Source: Brevundimonas vesicularis NBRC 12165
GTDB lineage: Bacteria > Pseudomonadota > Alphaproteobacteria > Caulobacterales > Caulobacteraceae
Length of the DNA stretch: 64,000 nt
Assembly: GCF_001592205.1 (NCBI RefSeq)
Contig: NZ_BCWM01000002.1
Location: forward strand, 124,001-188,000
Reading direction: 5' to 3'
The notes beneath the pieces are model-generated. The model made no database searches, was not told where the DNA came from, and was given only the letters and a program-made list of their open reading frames with translations. The position numbers were made by a program, and so were the translations under genes. Every line of letters starts with the position of its first letter. Position 1 is the stretch's first letter. Shown here piece after piece: positions 1 through 10,196 of this stretch.

Positions 1-2261
1 AGCAGATAGCCCTGGACCTCGTCGCAGCCCTGGTCGCGCAGGAAGGCCAGCTGCTCCAGCGTCTCGACGCCTTCGGCCAGGACGGGGATATGCAGGCTCT
101 CGCCCAGGGCCAGGACGGCGCGAATGATGGCGGCCGACTGAGGTCCGCCGTCCAGTTCGGACATGAAGGAGCGATCCAGCTTGATCTTGTCGAACGGGAA
201 GGCGCGCAGGGTCGACAGCGACGAATAGCCGGTGCCGAAGTCGTCCATGGCGATGGAGACGCCCAGCAGCTTCAGCTGGCGCAGGACGTGGGTCGTGCGT
301 TCCATGTCGGTGATCATGGCTGTCTCGGTGATCTCCAGCTCCAGCCGCGACGGCGACAGGCCGGTCTCCACCAAGACCTGATGCACCAGGCGCGGGAGGT
401 CGACGTGGCCTAGCTGCACCGGCGACAGGTTGACGGCGATCTTGTGTGGTTCGGTCCAGCTGGCGGCCTCGGCGCAGGCGGTGCGCAGCACCCATTCGCC
501 GATCGGCAGGATCAGACCGTTCTCTTCGGCCAGAGGAATGAAGTCGGCCGGCGAGATGAAGGTCCCGTCCGGCTGGATCCAGCGCAGCAGCACCTCGTAA
601 CCCGTGATGTCGCCGGTATCGACGGCGGCCTGCAGCTGCCAGTTCAGGCTGAACTGGCCCTGATCCAGAGCCTCGCGCATCTGCTGGGCCATGCGACGGC
701 GATTGCGCACCGCCTCGTCCATCTCCTCCTCGTAGAAGCAGACGTCGGTCCCCAGCGAGGCCTTGGCGCGGTACATGGCCAGGTCTGCGTCATTGATCAG
801 GGCCGACGGGTCGTGGGCGTCGTCGGGCCAGATCGCGATGCCGGTGCTGAGGCCGCAGGCGACCTCGGCATGGTCCAGCACGACCGGGGCGGTGACCGCG
901 TCGCGCAGGCGCGCGACCAGATCCAGGGCGTCGTCCTTTTGCCGGATCGGCACGACGGCGACGAACTCGTCCCCGCCCAGGCGCGCGATGAACTCGTCGT
1001 GGCGCAGGCAGGCGCGCATCCGTTCGGCGATCTGGATCAGAAGCTGGTCGCCGGCGGCATGGCCGTGAACGTCGTTGACCTCCTTGAACCGGTCCAGATC
1101 CATGGCCAAAAGGGCCACCTTGTTCGGAACGGTCAGGTCGGCGGTCTGGCGCGTCAGCCATTCCAGGAAGGACGAGCGGTTGGGCAGGCCGGTCAGGCCG
1201 TCGTTACGCGCCAGATGGGCGATGCGACGCTCCTGCGCCTGACGCATGCGCAGATCGCGCACGGCGTAGATCATGACGTGATCCATACCGCAGTCGCGGC
1301 GCACGGCGATCTCGACGGGGATGTCCGCCCCGCCTTCGGCGACCAGTTTGGACTGGCTCAGGCCGTTGACCGCCAGATCGGCGACGCCGGCGATCCAGCG
1401 CGACAGCGGTTCGCCGATCAGGGCGTGGTGGGGGACGCCCGCCAGATCCGCGAAGGCGGCGTTGGCGGCCAGGATGACGCCGTCCTGTTCGACCACCATG
1501 CCATCGACGCTGCCCTCGATCAGGTGATCCAGGCGCGCCTTGGCCTGAAGCCGGGACTGGACGTCCAGGGCGTGGCTGGCGACGCCGGTGCCCAGCATCA
1601 TCAATCCAACGGCGGAGACGGCGAAGGCCAGGACCAGATTAGTCGATCCGACAGCGCCCATATCGACCAGCGCCCCGACCGGCACGATCGTCATGGCGGC
1701 CATGCCGGTGAAGTGCAGGGCCACGATGCCCAGGACCATCAGCACGACCGGGACGACCTTGCCGGACTGCCGGGCGCGATTAAACGCCAGGGCGCCCAGG
1801 ACGACCGCCCCCGCCACGGAGGCGGCGACATAGGCGGCCGACCAGTGGATGACGGCGTCGGTCGCAAAAGCCGCCATGCCGGTATAGTGCATCGCCACCA
1901 CGGTCAGGCCGAACAGCACGCCGCCGATCTCGGCCGAGGCGGGCATCCGGCGCGAGGCCACCCACAGCGCCAGCGCGCTGCCGGCGATGGCGACGCCCAG
2001 GGACAGGCCGGTCAGAACCGGGCCGTAGCTGATGGTGACGCCGGGCTCATAGGCGATCATCGCCACGAAATGGGTGCACCAGATCGTCGCCCCGGTCGCT
2101 ACCGCGCCCATGAAGGCCCAGGCCAGACGCGTGCCCTTTTCGGCGGCGCGCAGGCGGCGATACAAGCGGAAGGTGATGATCGAACCGATCAGGCACAGGC
2201 CGGCGGCCAACGCGACGAGCCAGAGATTATGGTCGTCGGTCAGGCAGGTGAAGAAGCGCAT
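1..2261 (-). CDS. MHYT-GGDEF-EAL cyclic-di-GMP signalling protein (3' end outside window)
   Basis: Inner-membrane protein expected to make and/or degrade cyclic di-GMP. About 753 residues are visible; the C-terminus runs off the left edge. The N-terminal ~240 residues are a seven-helix MHYT sensor with three recognisable repeats (CTHFVAMIAY, VAMHYTGMAAF, LHFTGMAAM), a family thought to bind metal or a diatomic gas. A PAS-like segment follows, then a GGDEF domain with intact signature (ARLGGDEFVAVV). The EAL domain has EVL instead of EAL (GYEVLLRW) but keeps NLSPVQ, LEITE, DDFGTGYSS, KLDRSF and AEGVET, so phosphodiesterase activity is plausible. The start is the ATG at 2261; the gene is 95 bases downstream of a lipoprotein gene on the same strand. 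Confidence 0.93.
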   Translation of the reverse strand, partial: MRFFTCLTDDHNLWLVALAAGLCLIGSIITFRLYRRLRAAEKGTRLAWAFMGAVATGATIWCTHFVAMIAYEPGVTISYGPVLTGLSLGVAIAGSALALWVASRRMPASAEIGGVLFGLTVVAMHYTGMAAFATDAVIHWSAAYVAASVAGAVVLGALAFNRARQSGKVVPVVLMVLGIVALHFTGMAAMTIVPVGALVDMGAVGSTNLVLAFAVSAVGLMMLGTGVASHALDVQSRLQAKARLDHLIEGSVDGMVVEQDGVILAANAAFADLAGVPHHALIGEPLSRWIAGVADLAVNGLSQSKLVAEGGADIPVEIAVRRDCGMDHVMIYAVRDLRMRQAQERRIAHLARNDGLTGLPNRSSFLEWLTRQTADLTVPNKVALLAMDLDRFKEVNDVHGHAAGDQLLIQIAERMRACLRHDEFIARLGGDEFVAVVPIRQKDDALDLVARLRDAVTAPVVLDHAEVACGLSTGIAIWPDDAHDPSALINDADLAMYRAKASLGTDVCFYEEEMDEAVRNRRRMAQQMREALDQGQFSLNWQLQAAVDTGDITGYEVLLRWIQPDGTFISPADFIPLAEENGLILPIGEWVLRTACAEAASWTEPHKIAVNLSPVQLGHVDLPRLVHQVLVETGLSPSRLELEITETAMITDMERTTHVLRQLKLLGVSIAMDDFGTGYSSLSTLRAFPFDKIKLDRSFMSELDGGPQSAAIIRAVLALGESLHIPVLAEGVETLEQLAFLRDQGCDEVQGYL

Positions 2262-2356
2262 GAGGCTACAGACCTTGGGGGGACGGTCTGTCGTCGTAGC
2301 GGACGTTGCTTAATCAGACGCGCTCGAACAGGCTTAACGAAACGCTACAGCCGTTT

Positions 2357-2737
2357 TCAGGAGCGGGGCATCTGATAGGGGTTGTTGACGCTGACGGGCG
2401 AGCCGGGCGTCAGGCCCAGCTCCTCGAACGACCACTTCAGCTCGACGCCCTGGACCAGGTCCTGCTTGCACTTGTCCTCGTCGATGCGGCGCAGGGTGAT
2501 GACGGCGCTGCCGCCCTGCAGGCTGACGATCGGGATCAGGTCTTCCTTGGCCGTGCAGCCGTTCGAACTGACCCAGAAGACGGCCTGGTCCTTGGTGAAG
2601 GCGGCGGCGTGGATCGGCTCCAGCGCGCCGGGCATGCCCGCGGTGGAGACAATCGGCTCGCCGCGGCTGGCGCAGGCGGCCAGGCCCGCCGATGCGGCGG
2701 CGATCAAAGCCAAGCGTTTCATGATGGAGTCGCGCAA
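2357..2737 (-). CDS. small putative lipoprotein
   Basis: A ~126-residue protein with a lipoprotein signal: basic MKR, a hydrophobic stretch and the lipobox LAAC, so it is probably anchored to a membrane facing the periplasm. The rest has no domain I recognise; it has one further cysteine pair (NGC and DKC) that could form a disulfide. Two starts are possible. The TTG at 2737 has a strong GGGAGG ribosome site 7 bases upstream; the ATG at 2722 (MKRLALIAAAS) has none at good distance. I chose the TTG. It lies between rpsD (upstream, own terminator) and the GGDEF/EAL gene (downstream). Confidence 0.75.
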   Translation of the reverse strand: MRDSIMKRLALIAAASAGLAACASRGEPIVSTAGMPGALEPIHAAAFTKDQAVFWVSSNGCTAKEDLIPIVSLQGGSAVITLRRIDEDKCKQDLVQGVELKWSFEELGLTPGSPVSVNNPYQMPRS

Positions 2738-2808
2738 CTGACGACCTCCCCTGCCTCAAAGCCTGAACCGGCCGAGAATGCGCCTGTTCGCCCTTGGAGG
2801 GAACAGGA

Positions 2809-2845
2809 TAAAAAACGAAAGGCCCCGGACGAATCCGAGGCCCTC
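2809..2845 (-). terminator. rpsD intrinsic terminator
   Basis: Read leftward, a 9-bp GC-rich stem (GGCCTCGGA / TCCGGGGCC, one G-U pair) with a TTCG loop is followed by TTTCGTTTTTT. It begins about 67 bases after the rpsD stop. Confidence 0.85.
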
Positions 2846-2911
2846 CAAACTCAAATCCAGAAGCGGCTCAAGTAGGCCGAAGGCCGATAGCCGCTCTGAA
2901 GAAAACTCCGC

Positions 2912-3529
2912 TTACGAAGCGTAGTATTCGACGACCAGGTTCGGTTCCATCTTCACGGCATACGGCACGTCCGACAGTTCCGGCACGCGGACGTAGCGAA
3001 CCGAGAACGAGCGGTCCGACAGTTCCAGGTAATCCGGCACGTCGCGTTCCGACGACTGCTGGGCTTCAAGCACCAGAGCCATGTTGCGCGACTTTTCCTT
3101 CACGGTGACGACGTCTTCCGGCTTCACGCGGTAGGAGGCGATGTCGACCTTCTTGCCGTTGACCAGGACGTGGCCGTGGCTGACGAACTGGCGAGCGGCC
3201 CAGACGGTCGGGACGAACTTGGCGCGGTAGACGACGGCGTCCAGGCGCGATTCCAGCAGACCGATCAGGTTTTCCGAGGTGTTGCCCTTGCGACGTGCAG
3301 CCTCGTCATAGGTCTTGGCGAACTGCTTCTCGGTGATGTTGCCGTAGTAGCCCTTCAGCTTCTGCTTGGCCTTCAGTTGCAGACCGAAGTCCGAAACCTT
3401 GGACTTGCGACGCTGGCCGTGCTGGCCGGGACCGTAAGAACGCTTGTTGACCGGCGACTTAGCGCGGCCCCACAGGTTCTCACCCATGGCCCGGTCGATC
3501 TTGTACTTGGCGCTGTGGCGCTTGGACAT
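2912..3529 (-). CDS. rpsD: 30S ribosomal protein S4
   Basis: Primary 16S rRNA-binding protein that nucleates assembly of the 30S body. The 205-residue length and N-terminus ([20 protein letters not shown]) are typical of alphaproteobacterial S4; the S4 RNA-binding domain is around residues 95-155 ([28 protein letters not shown]). It is monocistronic, with an intrinsic terminator at 2809-2845 and a ~250-base upstream region without a gene on its strand. The start ATG is well separated from other in-frame starts. Identification is secure. Confidence 0.98.
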   Translation of the reverse strand: MSKRHSAKYKIDRAMGENLWGRAKSPVNKRSYGPGQHGQRRKSKVSDFGLQLKAKQKLKGYYGNITEKQFAKTYDEAARRKGNTSENLIGLLESRLDAVVYRAKFVPTVWAARQFVSHGHVLVNGKKVDIASYRVKPEDVVTVKEKSRNMALVLEAQQSSERDVPDYLELSDRSFSVRYVRVPELSDVPYAVKMEPNLVVEYYAS

Positions 3530-3779
3530 TCTATTCTCTTTTCGACGATACGGCCCGGCATCCCCTGGATTGGGAATGCGATCTCAACGGCGGTCCACGC
3601 ATCTTCCGTCATTCATCCCGGCCCCGCCGAAGCGGACCCGTGGAAGGCGGCGCTTATGGCCAGCGGGGGCGGCGGAGTCAAGCACGGCGGGCCGTTAAGC
3701 ACGATGGAATGGAACGATCCCGTCGCCCCACCCTTCCCTTGACGCAACCGAACCACGCATGAGGACAAGGAGGAGTGGA

Positions 3780-4001
3780 ATGCAGACCGAACCCAACAGC
3801 TTTCAGACCGGCCTGTCCGACAAGGCCATGCAGACGCTGAAGACGCAGCTGGTCGACCTGGTCGAGCCTTTGAGCGATCACCAACCGCTCGATCTCGCCG
3901 ACGGTATCCATGAGATGCTGCGCCAGCGCCGTATGGTTCGCCAGCACCATGCCGAGCGTATGAACGCGCGCACCCGGCACGGCGTGGATCTTCGCATCTA
4001 G
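3780..4001 (+). CDS. small conserved-looking hypothetical protein
   Basis: 73 residues starting at an ATG with a very good ribosome site (AAGGAGGAG, 5 bases upstream). The protein is soluble, helical and charged (LKTQLVDLVEPLSDHQPLDLADGIHEMLRQRR), with no signal peptide or cysteine. I do not recognise the family. An opposite-strand frame (3678-3980) is also open but has no ribosome site and atypical composition, so the plus-strand reading is preferred. It stands alone between rpsD and a convergent metallo-hydrolase gene. Confidence 0.6.
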   Translation: MQTEPNSFQTGLSDKAMQTLKTQLVDLVEPLSDHQPLDLADGIHEMLRQRRMVRQHHAERMNARTRHGVDLRI

Positions 4002-4012
4002 TCCTTCGCGGC

Positions 4013-4951
4013 CTAATCCTTTGCAGACTGGGCTTCGGAGATGAACATCGCCCGACCTTCGCGGGTCGCGACCTTGCCCAGGCCCGGGAACGGGAAGTGA
4101 TAGGCGTAGATGTGGGCGCCGGAGTTGCGCAGCGCCGTCACCTCGTCCAGCCGCGCCTTCAGACCTGCCGCCTGATCGTCGTCATAGCCGACCTTCCAGT
4201 CCGGATGTTCGACTGACAGGATCCAGTGGTGCATCAGGTCGCCGGTGTAGAGCAGTTGGTTCTGGCCGTCGGCGATCAGATAGGCGACGTGGCCCGGCGT
4301 ATGGCCGGCCGTGTCCTGGGATTGGACGCCCGGCGCGACCTCGCCGCCCGGCTCGAAGGCCTGGACCTTGGGCGTGATGATCCGCACCAGATCGGCCAGT
4401 TCGGGATTAGCGCGGACGGACGCCCATTCCGCCTGCGACATCCGGATCGCTGCATTGGGGAAGGCCAGGCCGCCGTTGCGGATCAGGCCGCCGACATGGT
4501 CCGGGTGGCCGTGCGAGATCAGCACGTCGGTGATCGAGGCCGGATCGACGCCCGCCTCTTGCAGGCTGTCCATCAACTGGCCCTTGCCCTCGCCCAGGCC
4601 CGTGTCGAACAGCATCGTGCGGCCGCCGTTCCTGACCAGAAGCGGATGGATTTCCAGCATGATCGGATCGGCCGGCTGTCCGGCGGCAGTCAGGGGCGCG
4701 GCGACCGCCTGCGGCGTCAGGCCGACGCCGAAGGTCTGATTGTCGTTCTTGACCGGGTTCTCGCCGTCGAACAGGGCGATGGCGTCCAGCGCGCCGATCT
4801 TGAAGCGATAGACCGGCTTCTCGGCTGGCGCGGCGACGGTCTGGGTGGGATTGGGCGGCGCGGGATCGCCGGGCTTCTGCGCGTTTGCGTTGGGGTTACA
4901 GGCCGCCAACATCAGGGCCGCGAAAGCAGCCCCCGTCATCATCATCCGCAT
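4013..4951 (-). CDS. MBL-fold metallo-hydrolase lipoprotein
   Basis: Metallo-beta-lactamase-fold hydrolase, probably exported and lipid-anchored: MRMMM, hydrophobic stretch and lipobox LAAC, then a Pro/Asn-rich linker. The metal-binding motif is SHGHPDHVGG, with further ligands in AGHTPGHV and YTGDLMH and a C-terminal YHFPFPG, the pattern of quorum-quenching-lactonase and related MBL enzymes. 312 residues, with a GGAGA ribosome site about 9 bases before the ATG. The substrate cannot be told from sequence; lactonase is only one possibility. Confidence 0.9.
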   Translation of the reverse strand: MRMMMTGAAFAALMLAACNPNANAQKPGDPAPPNPTQTVAAPAEKPVYRFKIGALDAIALFDGENPVKNDNQTFGVGLTPQAVAAPLTAAGQPADPIMLEIHPLLVRNGGRTMLFDTGLGEGKGQLMDSLQEAGVDPASITDVLISHGHPDHVGGLIRNGGLAFPNAAIRMSQAEWASVRANPELADLVRIITPKVQAFEPGGEVAPGVQSQDTAGHTPGHVAYLIADGQNQLLYTGDLMHHWILSVEHPDWKVGYDDDQAAGLKARLDEVTALRNSGAHIYAYHFPFPGLGKVATREGRAMFISEAQSAKD

Positions 4952-4982
4952 CGCTTTGATCTCCGTTTGCGATGACGCAATC

Positions 4983-5012
4983 GAAAACGCCCGCCGGAGG
5001 TTCCGGCGGGCG
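4983..5012 (-). terminator. sodB intrinsic terminator
   Basis: A perfect 11-bp inverted repeat (CGCCCGCCGGA / TCCGGCGGGCG, 3-base loop) followed, reading leftward, by TTTTCG. It ends 33 bases after the sodB stop and lies in front of the MBL hydrolase gene. Confidence 0.85.
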
Positions 5013-5045
5013 TCGTCATCTCTCGGTCTCTGGTCTGAGCCGGCC

Positions 5046-5657
5046 TTATTTGGCGGCGGCGTAGAGTTCGTTGACCTTGTTCCAGTTCACCACCGTCCAG
5101 AACGACTTCAGATAGTCAGCGCGGCGGTTCTGGTATTTCAGATAATAGGCGTGCTCCCAGACGTCGGCGCCCAGGATGACCTCGCCGCGCTCGTCCACGA
5201 CGTCCATCAGCGGATTGTCCTGGTTCGGGGTCGAGGTGATCTTCAGCTTGCCGTTCTGTACGATCAGCCAGGCCCAGCCCGAACCGAACTGCGCGGCGCC
5301 GGCGGCGTTGAAGTCTTCCTTGAACTTATCCATGCCGCCCAGATCGGCGTCGATGGCGGCCTTCAGCTCGGCCGAGGGCTCACCCGCCTGATCGGCCGGG
5401 GCCAGCAATTCCCAGAACAGGCTGTGGTTCCAGTGACCGCCGCCGTTGTTGCGCACGGCCTTGGGCGCGGTGGAGATGCTGGTGAAGATTTCCTCCAGCG
5501 ACTTGCCCTTCAGGTTTTCGTCGGCGTCGACGGCCTTGTTCAGGTTGTCGACATAGGTCTGGTGGTGCTTGTCGTGGTGGAAGGTCATCGTCTCCTTGTC
5601 GATGGCCGGCTCCAGCGCGTCATAGGCGTAGGGCAGCGGGGGCAGGGTGAAGGCCAT
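5046..5657 (-). CDS. sodB: superoxide dismutase, Fe/Mn family
   Basis: Cytoplasmic dismutation of superoxide to H2O2 and O2. 203 residues from [17 protein letters not shown]; an in-frame upstream start exists at 5696, but the ATG at 5657 has GAGAGGA 7 bases upstream and matches family length. Metal ligands are visible: His in [11 protein letters not shown], His in [13 protein letters not shown], and Asp and His in [20 protein letters not shown] suggests the Fe type, though Fe and Mn forms cannot be separated reliably by eye. Monocistronic with its own terminator. Confidence 0.96.
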   Translation of the reverse strand: MAFTLPPLPYAYDALEPAIDKETMTFHHDKHHQTYVDNLNKAVDADENLKGKSLEEIFTSISTAPKAVRNNGGGHWNHSLFWELLAPADQAGEPSAELKAAIDADLGGMDKFKEDFNAAGAAQFGSGWAWLIVQNGKLKITSTPNQDNPLMDVVDERGEVILGADVWEHAYYLKYQNRRADYLKSFWTVVNWNKVNELYAAAK

Positions 5658-5764
5658 GGGAGGTTCCTCTCGCGACAAGTTTCCGATGCGCCTCATCTAG
5701 GCGCCCGTTCATGAAACCCAAGCGACAGCGCCTGGATTTGTTCCGACTTATCGACCCGTAACGG

Positions 5765-5989
5765 TCAAGCTGGCAAGTTCGCCTTCAGGCAATCGCGAAC
5801 GGCGCGCTTCACATCGCCCGGCGCATTGGGTTCATCCACGCCCTCGGCCGCGAAGACGGCGCGTACGGCGGCGTCCAGCCCCTTCGGCAGGGCCTCGATC
5901 ACCCGCTTCTGCCCCTTGGCGTGCAGGCAATAGCCTACCTCGCGGCACAGGGCGGAAAACATGGGTTCGTAGGGATCAGAAGCGCTCAT
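5765..5989 (-). CDS. small hypothetical protein
   Basis: 74 residues, soluble and helical, with three cysteines (LCREVGYCLHAKG, RDCLKANLP). No signal peptide or known domain recognised. The ATG at 5989 is followed by a frame with coding-like composition. It is 15 bases downstream of the DUF4350-like gene on the same strand, so it may be the last gene of the formaldehyde operon. Confidence 0.65.
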   Translation of the reverse strand: MSASDPYEPMFSALCREVGYCLHAKGQKRVIEALPKGLDAAVRAVFAAEGVDEPNAPGDVKRAVRDCLKANLPA

Positions 5990-6004
5990 GTCGGCCCTGT
6001 AGCA

Positions 6005-6964
6005 TCAGGGGAGCAGACGCGACAGCCAATGCATCAGGTTCAGAACGAACTGCTGATCGTCATGACCGGTCGTATTCAGCCCCATGCGAACGGGCTCGCG
6101 ATCCGACTGGTCGGGAAAAGGCACGACCTGGGCCGTGAGCATCCCCGCCTCTCCCAGCACGACGACCCGCCCCGCGCCAAAGCGCAAAGCCAGACCTTGG
6201 GCGGGTAAGGCGGGCCGCGACAGCTCGGCAAGGACGACGGCTGGATCCTGGCCGGCCCGAAGCCGCGTTCGGATCGTTTGCAAGGCTCCGAGATCGGGAG
6301 CCTCTCGCGCGTCTGCGCTCATCGCAAGCAACACCGTTGTGTCGGCCGGCCCCGACAGCGACTGCCCGGTAAAGCTCTTGACGACCGTCAAGCGCTCGCT
6401 TTGGTCACGCCCCTCGACGATCGGATGATCCGCAAGCGCCGGGCGCGGAAAGACCAGATTAGCCGTAACGTCGTCGCCCGCGGGCTGGAAGGCGTAACCC
6501 GTGCCCATCGTCACCCCGAACTTGGCAGCCAGGGCTTCGGCGGCGGAACCATGGGGCGCGTGATCGGCGGCCAGAAGCAACGCACCGCCCTGCTCCACCC
6601 ATCGGCGGATCGCCTCTATCTCGTCGTCGTCGAAAGCCGAGGCGCGCGAGCCGTCCGCCGGTCGCGCCGGATTGGCGATGACCAACACCACCACGCCATC
6701 AAGCGCGCCGGGCGCATCGAGACGCCCCCGACTGGCTTCGATCCGATATCCATCGGCCCGCAACAGCGCGGCGAAGGCGGCATAACGACCTTCGATGGTC
6801 TGCTCGCTGCCGTGGCCCTGATCGACAAGCACAACAGGCCCATCCGCCGCATAGGCCGGCGAGGCTACCTTTGGCCGCCAATCCAGATCGCCGACCTGCT
6901 CTTGCGCCAAGGCTGGGCCTGCCAGCAGCAGGACTGCGACAGCGATCAAACCCCGGCGTCCCAT
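6005..6964 (-). CDS. exported DUF4350-like (ThuA/GATase-fold) protein
   Basis: 319 residues with a clear Sec signal peptide (MGRRGLIAVAVLLLAGPALAQ). The mature part resembles DUF4350/class-I-glutamine-amidotransferase-like domains: a central VVVLVIANPARP strand, IRRWVEQGGALLLAADHAPHG, and GRVVVLGEAGMLTAQV near the end. Members often accompany transport or oxidation systems; no catalytic triad can be assigned. It starts 8 bases after fghA, so it is probably co-transcribed with the formaldehyde genes although a periplasmic link is not obvious. Confidence 0.8.
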   Translation of the reverse strand: MGRRGLIAVAVLLLAGPALAQEQVGDLDWRPKVASPAYAADGPVVLVDQGHGSEQTIEGRYAAFAALLRADGYRIEASRGRLDAPGALDGVVVLVIANPARPADGSRASAFDDDEIEAIRRWVEQGGALLLAADHAPHGSAAEALAAKFGVTMGTGYAFQPAGDDVTANLVFPRPALADHPIVEGRDQSERLTVVKSFTGQSLSGPADTTVLLAMSADAREAPDLGALQTIRTRLRAGQDPAVVLAELSRPALPAQGLALRFGAGRVVVLGEAGMLTAQVVPFPDQSDREPVRMGLNTTGHDDQQFVLNLMHWLSRLLP

Positions 6965-6971
6965 CTGGCGC

Positions 6972-7805
6972 TTAGACCTTCAAGCGTTCGGCATGGAAGG
7001 CGATGTGGTCGGCGATGAAGCTGGCCATGAAGAAGTAGGAGTGATCATAGCCGGGCTGCATACGGATCGTGACCTTCTGGCCTGCTACGTCGGCGGCGGC
7101 TTGGAGCAGCTCGGGCTTCAGCTGCTCGGCCAGGAAGCTGTCGGCGTCGCCTTGGTCGATCAGGATGTCGTCATAGACGCCGCGCGCCGCGCCGGCGGCG
7201 ATCAGCTTGGCGGCGTCGTGGCGGTCCCACGTCGCCCGGTCGTCGCCCAGATAGGCGGTGAAGGCCTTTTCGCCCCAGGCGCACCGGGTGGGCGAGCAGA
7301 TCGGCGCGAAGGCGGAGACCGAACGGAACAGGCCGGGGTGGTTCAGCGCCAGGGTCAGGGCGCCGTGGCCGCCCATCGAATGGCCGCTGATCGAGCGGAC
7401 GCCCGTGGTCGCAAACTCGGCGTCGATCAGGGCGATCAGTTCTTCGGTGACATAGGTCTCCATGCGGAAATGCGGCGCCCAGGGCGCCTGCGTCGCATCC
7501 AGATAGAAGCCCGCGCCCTGACCCAGATCATAGGCCGGATCGTCGGCGACGCCCTCTCCGCGCGGGCTGGTGTCGGGCGCCACGATGATGACGCCGTGTT
7601 CGGCGGCGGCCTGGTAGGCCCCCGCCTTGGTGGTGAAATTATCCTCGGTGCAGGTCAGGCCCGACAGCCAGATCAGCACCGGGAAAGGCCCCTCGCCCGC
7701 CGGCGTGAAGACCGACAGCGTCATCGGCGTGCCGGTCGCTGGGCTGTCGTGCTTCAGATAGCGCAGGGTTCCGCCGTGGACGGCGTGGGTCTTGATGGTT
7801 TCCAC
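6972..7805 (-). CDS. fghA: S-formylglutathione hydrolase
   Basis: Hydrolyses S-formylglutathione to formate and glutathione, the second step of glutathione-dependent formaldehyde oxidation. 277 residues of esterase-D type alpha/beta hydrolase: nucleophile elbow SGHSMGGHGALTLAL, oxyanion region WLSGLTCTEDNF, acid QGDADSFL and histidine in PGYDHSYFFMASF. The GTG start at 7805 directly abuts the VOC stop codon, indicating coupled translation. Upstream in the operon is the dehydrogenase for the first step. Confidence 0.96.
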   Translation of the reverse strand: METIKTHAVHGGTLRYLKHDSPATGTPMTLSVFTPAGEGPFPVLIWLSGLTCTEDNFTTKAGAYQAAAEHGVIIVAPDTSPRGEGVADDPAYDLGQGAGFYLDATQAPWAPHFRMETYVTEELIALIDAEFATTGVRSISGHSMGGHGALTLALNHPGLFRSVSAFAPICSPTRCAWGEKAFTAYLGDDRATWDRHDAAKLIAAGAARGVYDDILIDQGDADSFLAEQLKPELLQAAADVAGQKVTIRMQPGYDHSYFFMASFIADHIAFHAERLKV

Positions 7806-8192
7806 TCAGTCGGCCTTTCGGTGCATGGCGCAGATCTTGTTGCCGGAGGGATCGCGCAGATAGGCCAGGATCATGGGGCCGAAGGGGCCCTTGCGTTCGC
7901 CGGGCGGGTCCTCGATGGCGCGACCGCCCGCGGCGACGCCGGCGTCATGGAAGGCCTGGACCATCTCGGACGTCTTGGCGTGAAAACCGATGGTTCCGCC
8001 GTTGGCATGGCAGGCCGGCTCGCCGTCGATCGGCGCGCCGATCGCAAAGGCGCCCATGCGGGTGCGCCACCAGTAGCGGCCCTTGGGATCCGGCCCCTGG
8101 CCCGGCTCGACGCCAAGGGCGCCGAGCGCGGCGTCATAGAACCGGCGTGACGCCTCGATGTCGTTCGCGCCGACGGTGACGTGGGTGAACAT
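7806..8192 (-). CDS. VOC-family (glyoxalase-like) protein
   Basis: 128-residue single-module vicinal-oxygen-chelate protein: starts MFTHVTVGANDIEASRRFYDA and ends YLRDPSGNKICAMH. Two VOC metal ligands are suggested by His4 and a C-terminal acidic/His position, but activity cannot be assigned. It sits between adhC and fghA in the formaldehyde operon, as it does in several alphaproteobacteria, so a role with glutathione adducts is a fair guess. Confidence 0.9.
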   Translation of the reverse strand: MFTHVTVGANDIEASRRFYDAALGALGVEPGQGPDPKGRYWWRTRMGAFAIGAPIDGEPACHANGGTIGFHAKTSEMVQAFHDAGVAAGGRAIEDPPGERKGPFGPMILAYLRDPSGNKICAMHRKAD

Positions 8193-8253
8193 GGTCAGAC
8201 CTCCCTCTTTCAGTCCGTTTTCTTAAACAACGAACCCGGCGACGCGCAAGGCG

Positions 8254-9360
<1,107 letters not shown>

Positions 9361-9423
9361 GGCGGGGGCTCCTGAACGATTCCCTTCTCTTCTAGGGCAG
9401 GCGCAGGATGGTATGAAGCCGTC

Positions 9424-10134
9424 ATGTCACACACAAACCTCGTCGTCCTGACCGGAGCCGGCATATCGGCCGAGAGCGGCGTGCCGACGTTTCGGGCGTC
9501 GGACGGGCTGTGGTGCGGGCATCGGGTGGAGGATGTGGCGACGCCGGAAGGGTATGCGGCCGATCCGGCGCTGGTGCAGGACTTCTACAACCAGCGGCGG
9601 CGGCAGTTAGCCGAGGGCCAGCCTAATGCGGCGCACCAGGCGCTGGCGGCGTTGGCGGCGCGGTGGCGGGGCGACTTTCTGCTGGTGACGCAGAACGTCG
9701 ATGATCTGCACGATCGGGCGCATGAAGAGACGCCGCCGGCCGCCGGTTTCGAGCTGATCCATATGCACGGCGAACTGCTGAAAGGCCGCTGCACCCGGTC
9801 GGGCGTGGTGATGGACTGGGCCGGGGACATGGCGGCGGATGAAGCCTCGCCGCATCACCCCGAGGGCGTCATGCGGCCGCACATCGTCTGGTTCGGGGAG
9901 ATGCCGCTTCAGATGGAGCGGATCGAGCGGGCCCTGGCGCGGTGCGACCTGTTCGTGTCCATCGGCACGTCGGGCGCGGTCTATCCGGCGGCAGGGTTCG
10001 TGCAGGCGGCGCGATATGGCGGGGCGCGGACGGTCGAGATCAACCTGGAGCCGACGTCGGGGGCGCGCCTGTTCGACGAAGGCGTTTACGGGCGGGCGAC
10101 GCAGGCCGTGCCGGCCTTCTTCGACACGCTGTAG
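9424..10134 (+). CDS. cobB: NAD-dependent protein deacylase (sirtuin, CobB type)
   Basis: Removes acyl groups from protein lysines using NAD. 236 residues with [22 protein letters not shown], catalytic His in [28 protein letters not shown] and NLEP. The Y-x-x-R pair (FYNQRR) typical of desuccinylating sirtuins is present. The zinc module is degenerate: one cysteine (GRCTRSG) remains, and the position of E. coli CobB CHCC reads SPHH. Divergently transcribed from adhC; a strong terminator lies downstream. Confidence 0.94.
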   Translation: MSHTNLVVLTGAGISAESGVPTFRASDGLWCGHRVEDVATPEGYAADPALVQDFYNQRRRQLAEGQPNAAHQALAALAARWRGDFLLVTQNVDDLHDRAHEETPPAAGFELIHMHGELLKGRCTRSGVVMDWAGDMAADEASPHHPEGVMRPHIVWFGEMPLQMERIERALARCDLFVSIGTSGAVYPAAGFVQAARYGGARTVEINLEPTSGARLFDEGVYGRATQAVPAFFDTL

Positions 10135-10137
10135 AGA

Positions 10138-10173
10138 CGAAAACGGCGGCCGCTGCGAAAGGCGGCCGCCGTT
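10138..10173. terminator. bidirectional terminator between cobB and the OmpA gene
   Basis: Perfect 12-bp inverted repeat AACGGCGGCCGC / GCGGCCGCCGTT with an 8-base loop, placed between convergent genes. The leftward reading is followed by TTTTCGTC, so it serves the OmpA gene best and may also stop cobB transcripts. Confidence 0.85.
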
Positions 10174-10196
10174 CCGGCGTTCAAGGTCGAGGCGGC

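Noticed and set aside
444-2375. Long plus-strand open frame of 643 codons
   Set aside because: Antisense to the MHYT-GGDEF-EAL gene; no ribosome site and composition of a shadow frame.
3678-3980. Minus-strand 100-codon frame opposite the small gene at 3780
   Set aside because: No ribosome site; the plus-strand frame has AAGGAGGAG at ideal spacing.
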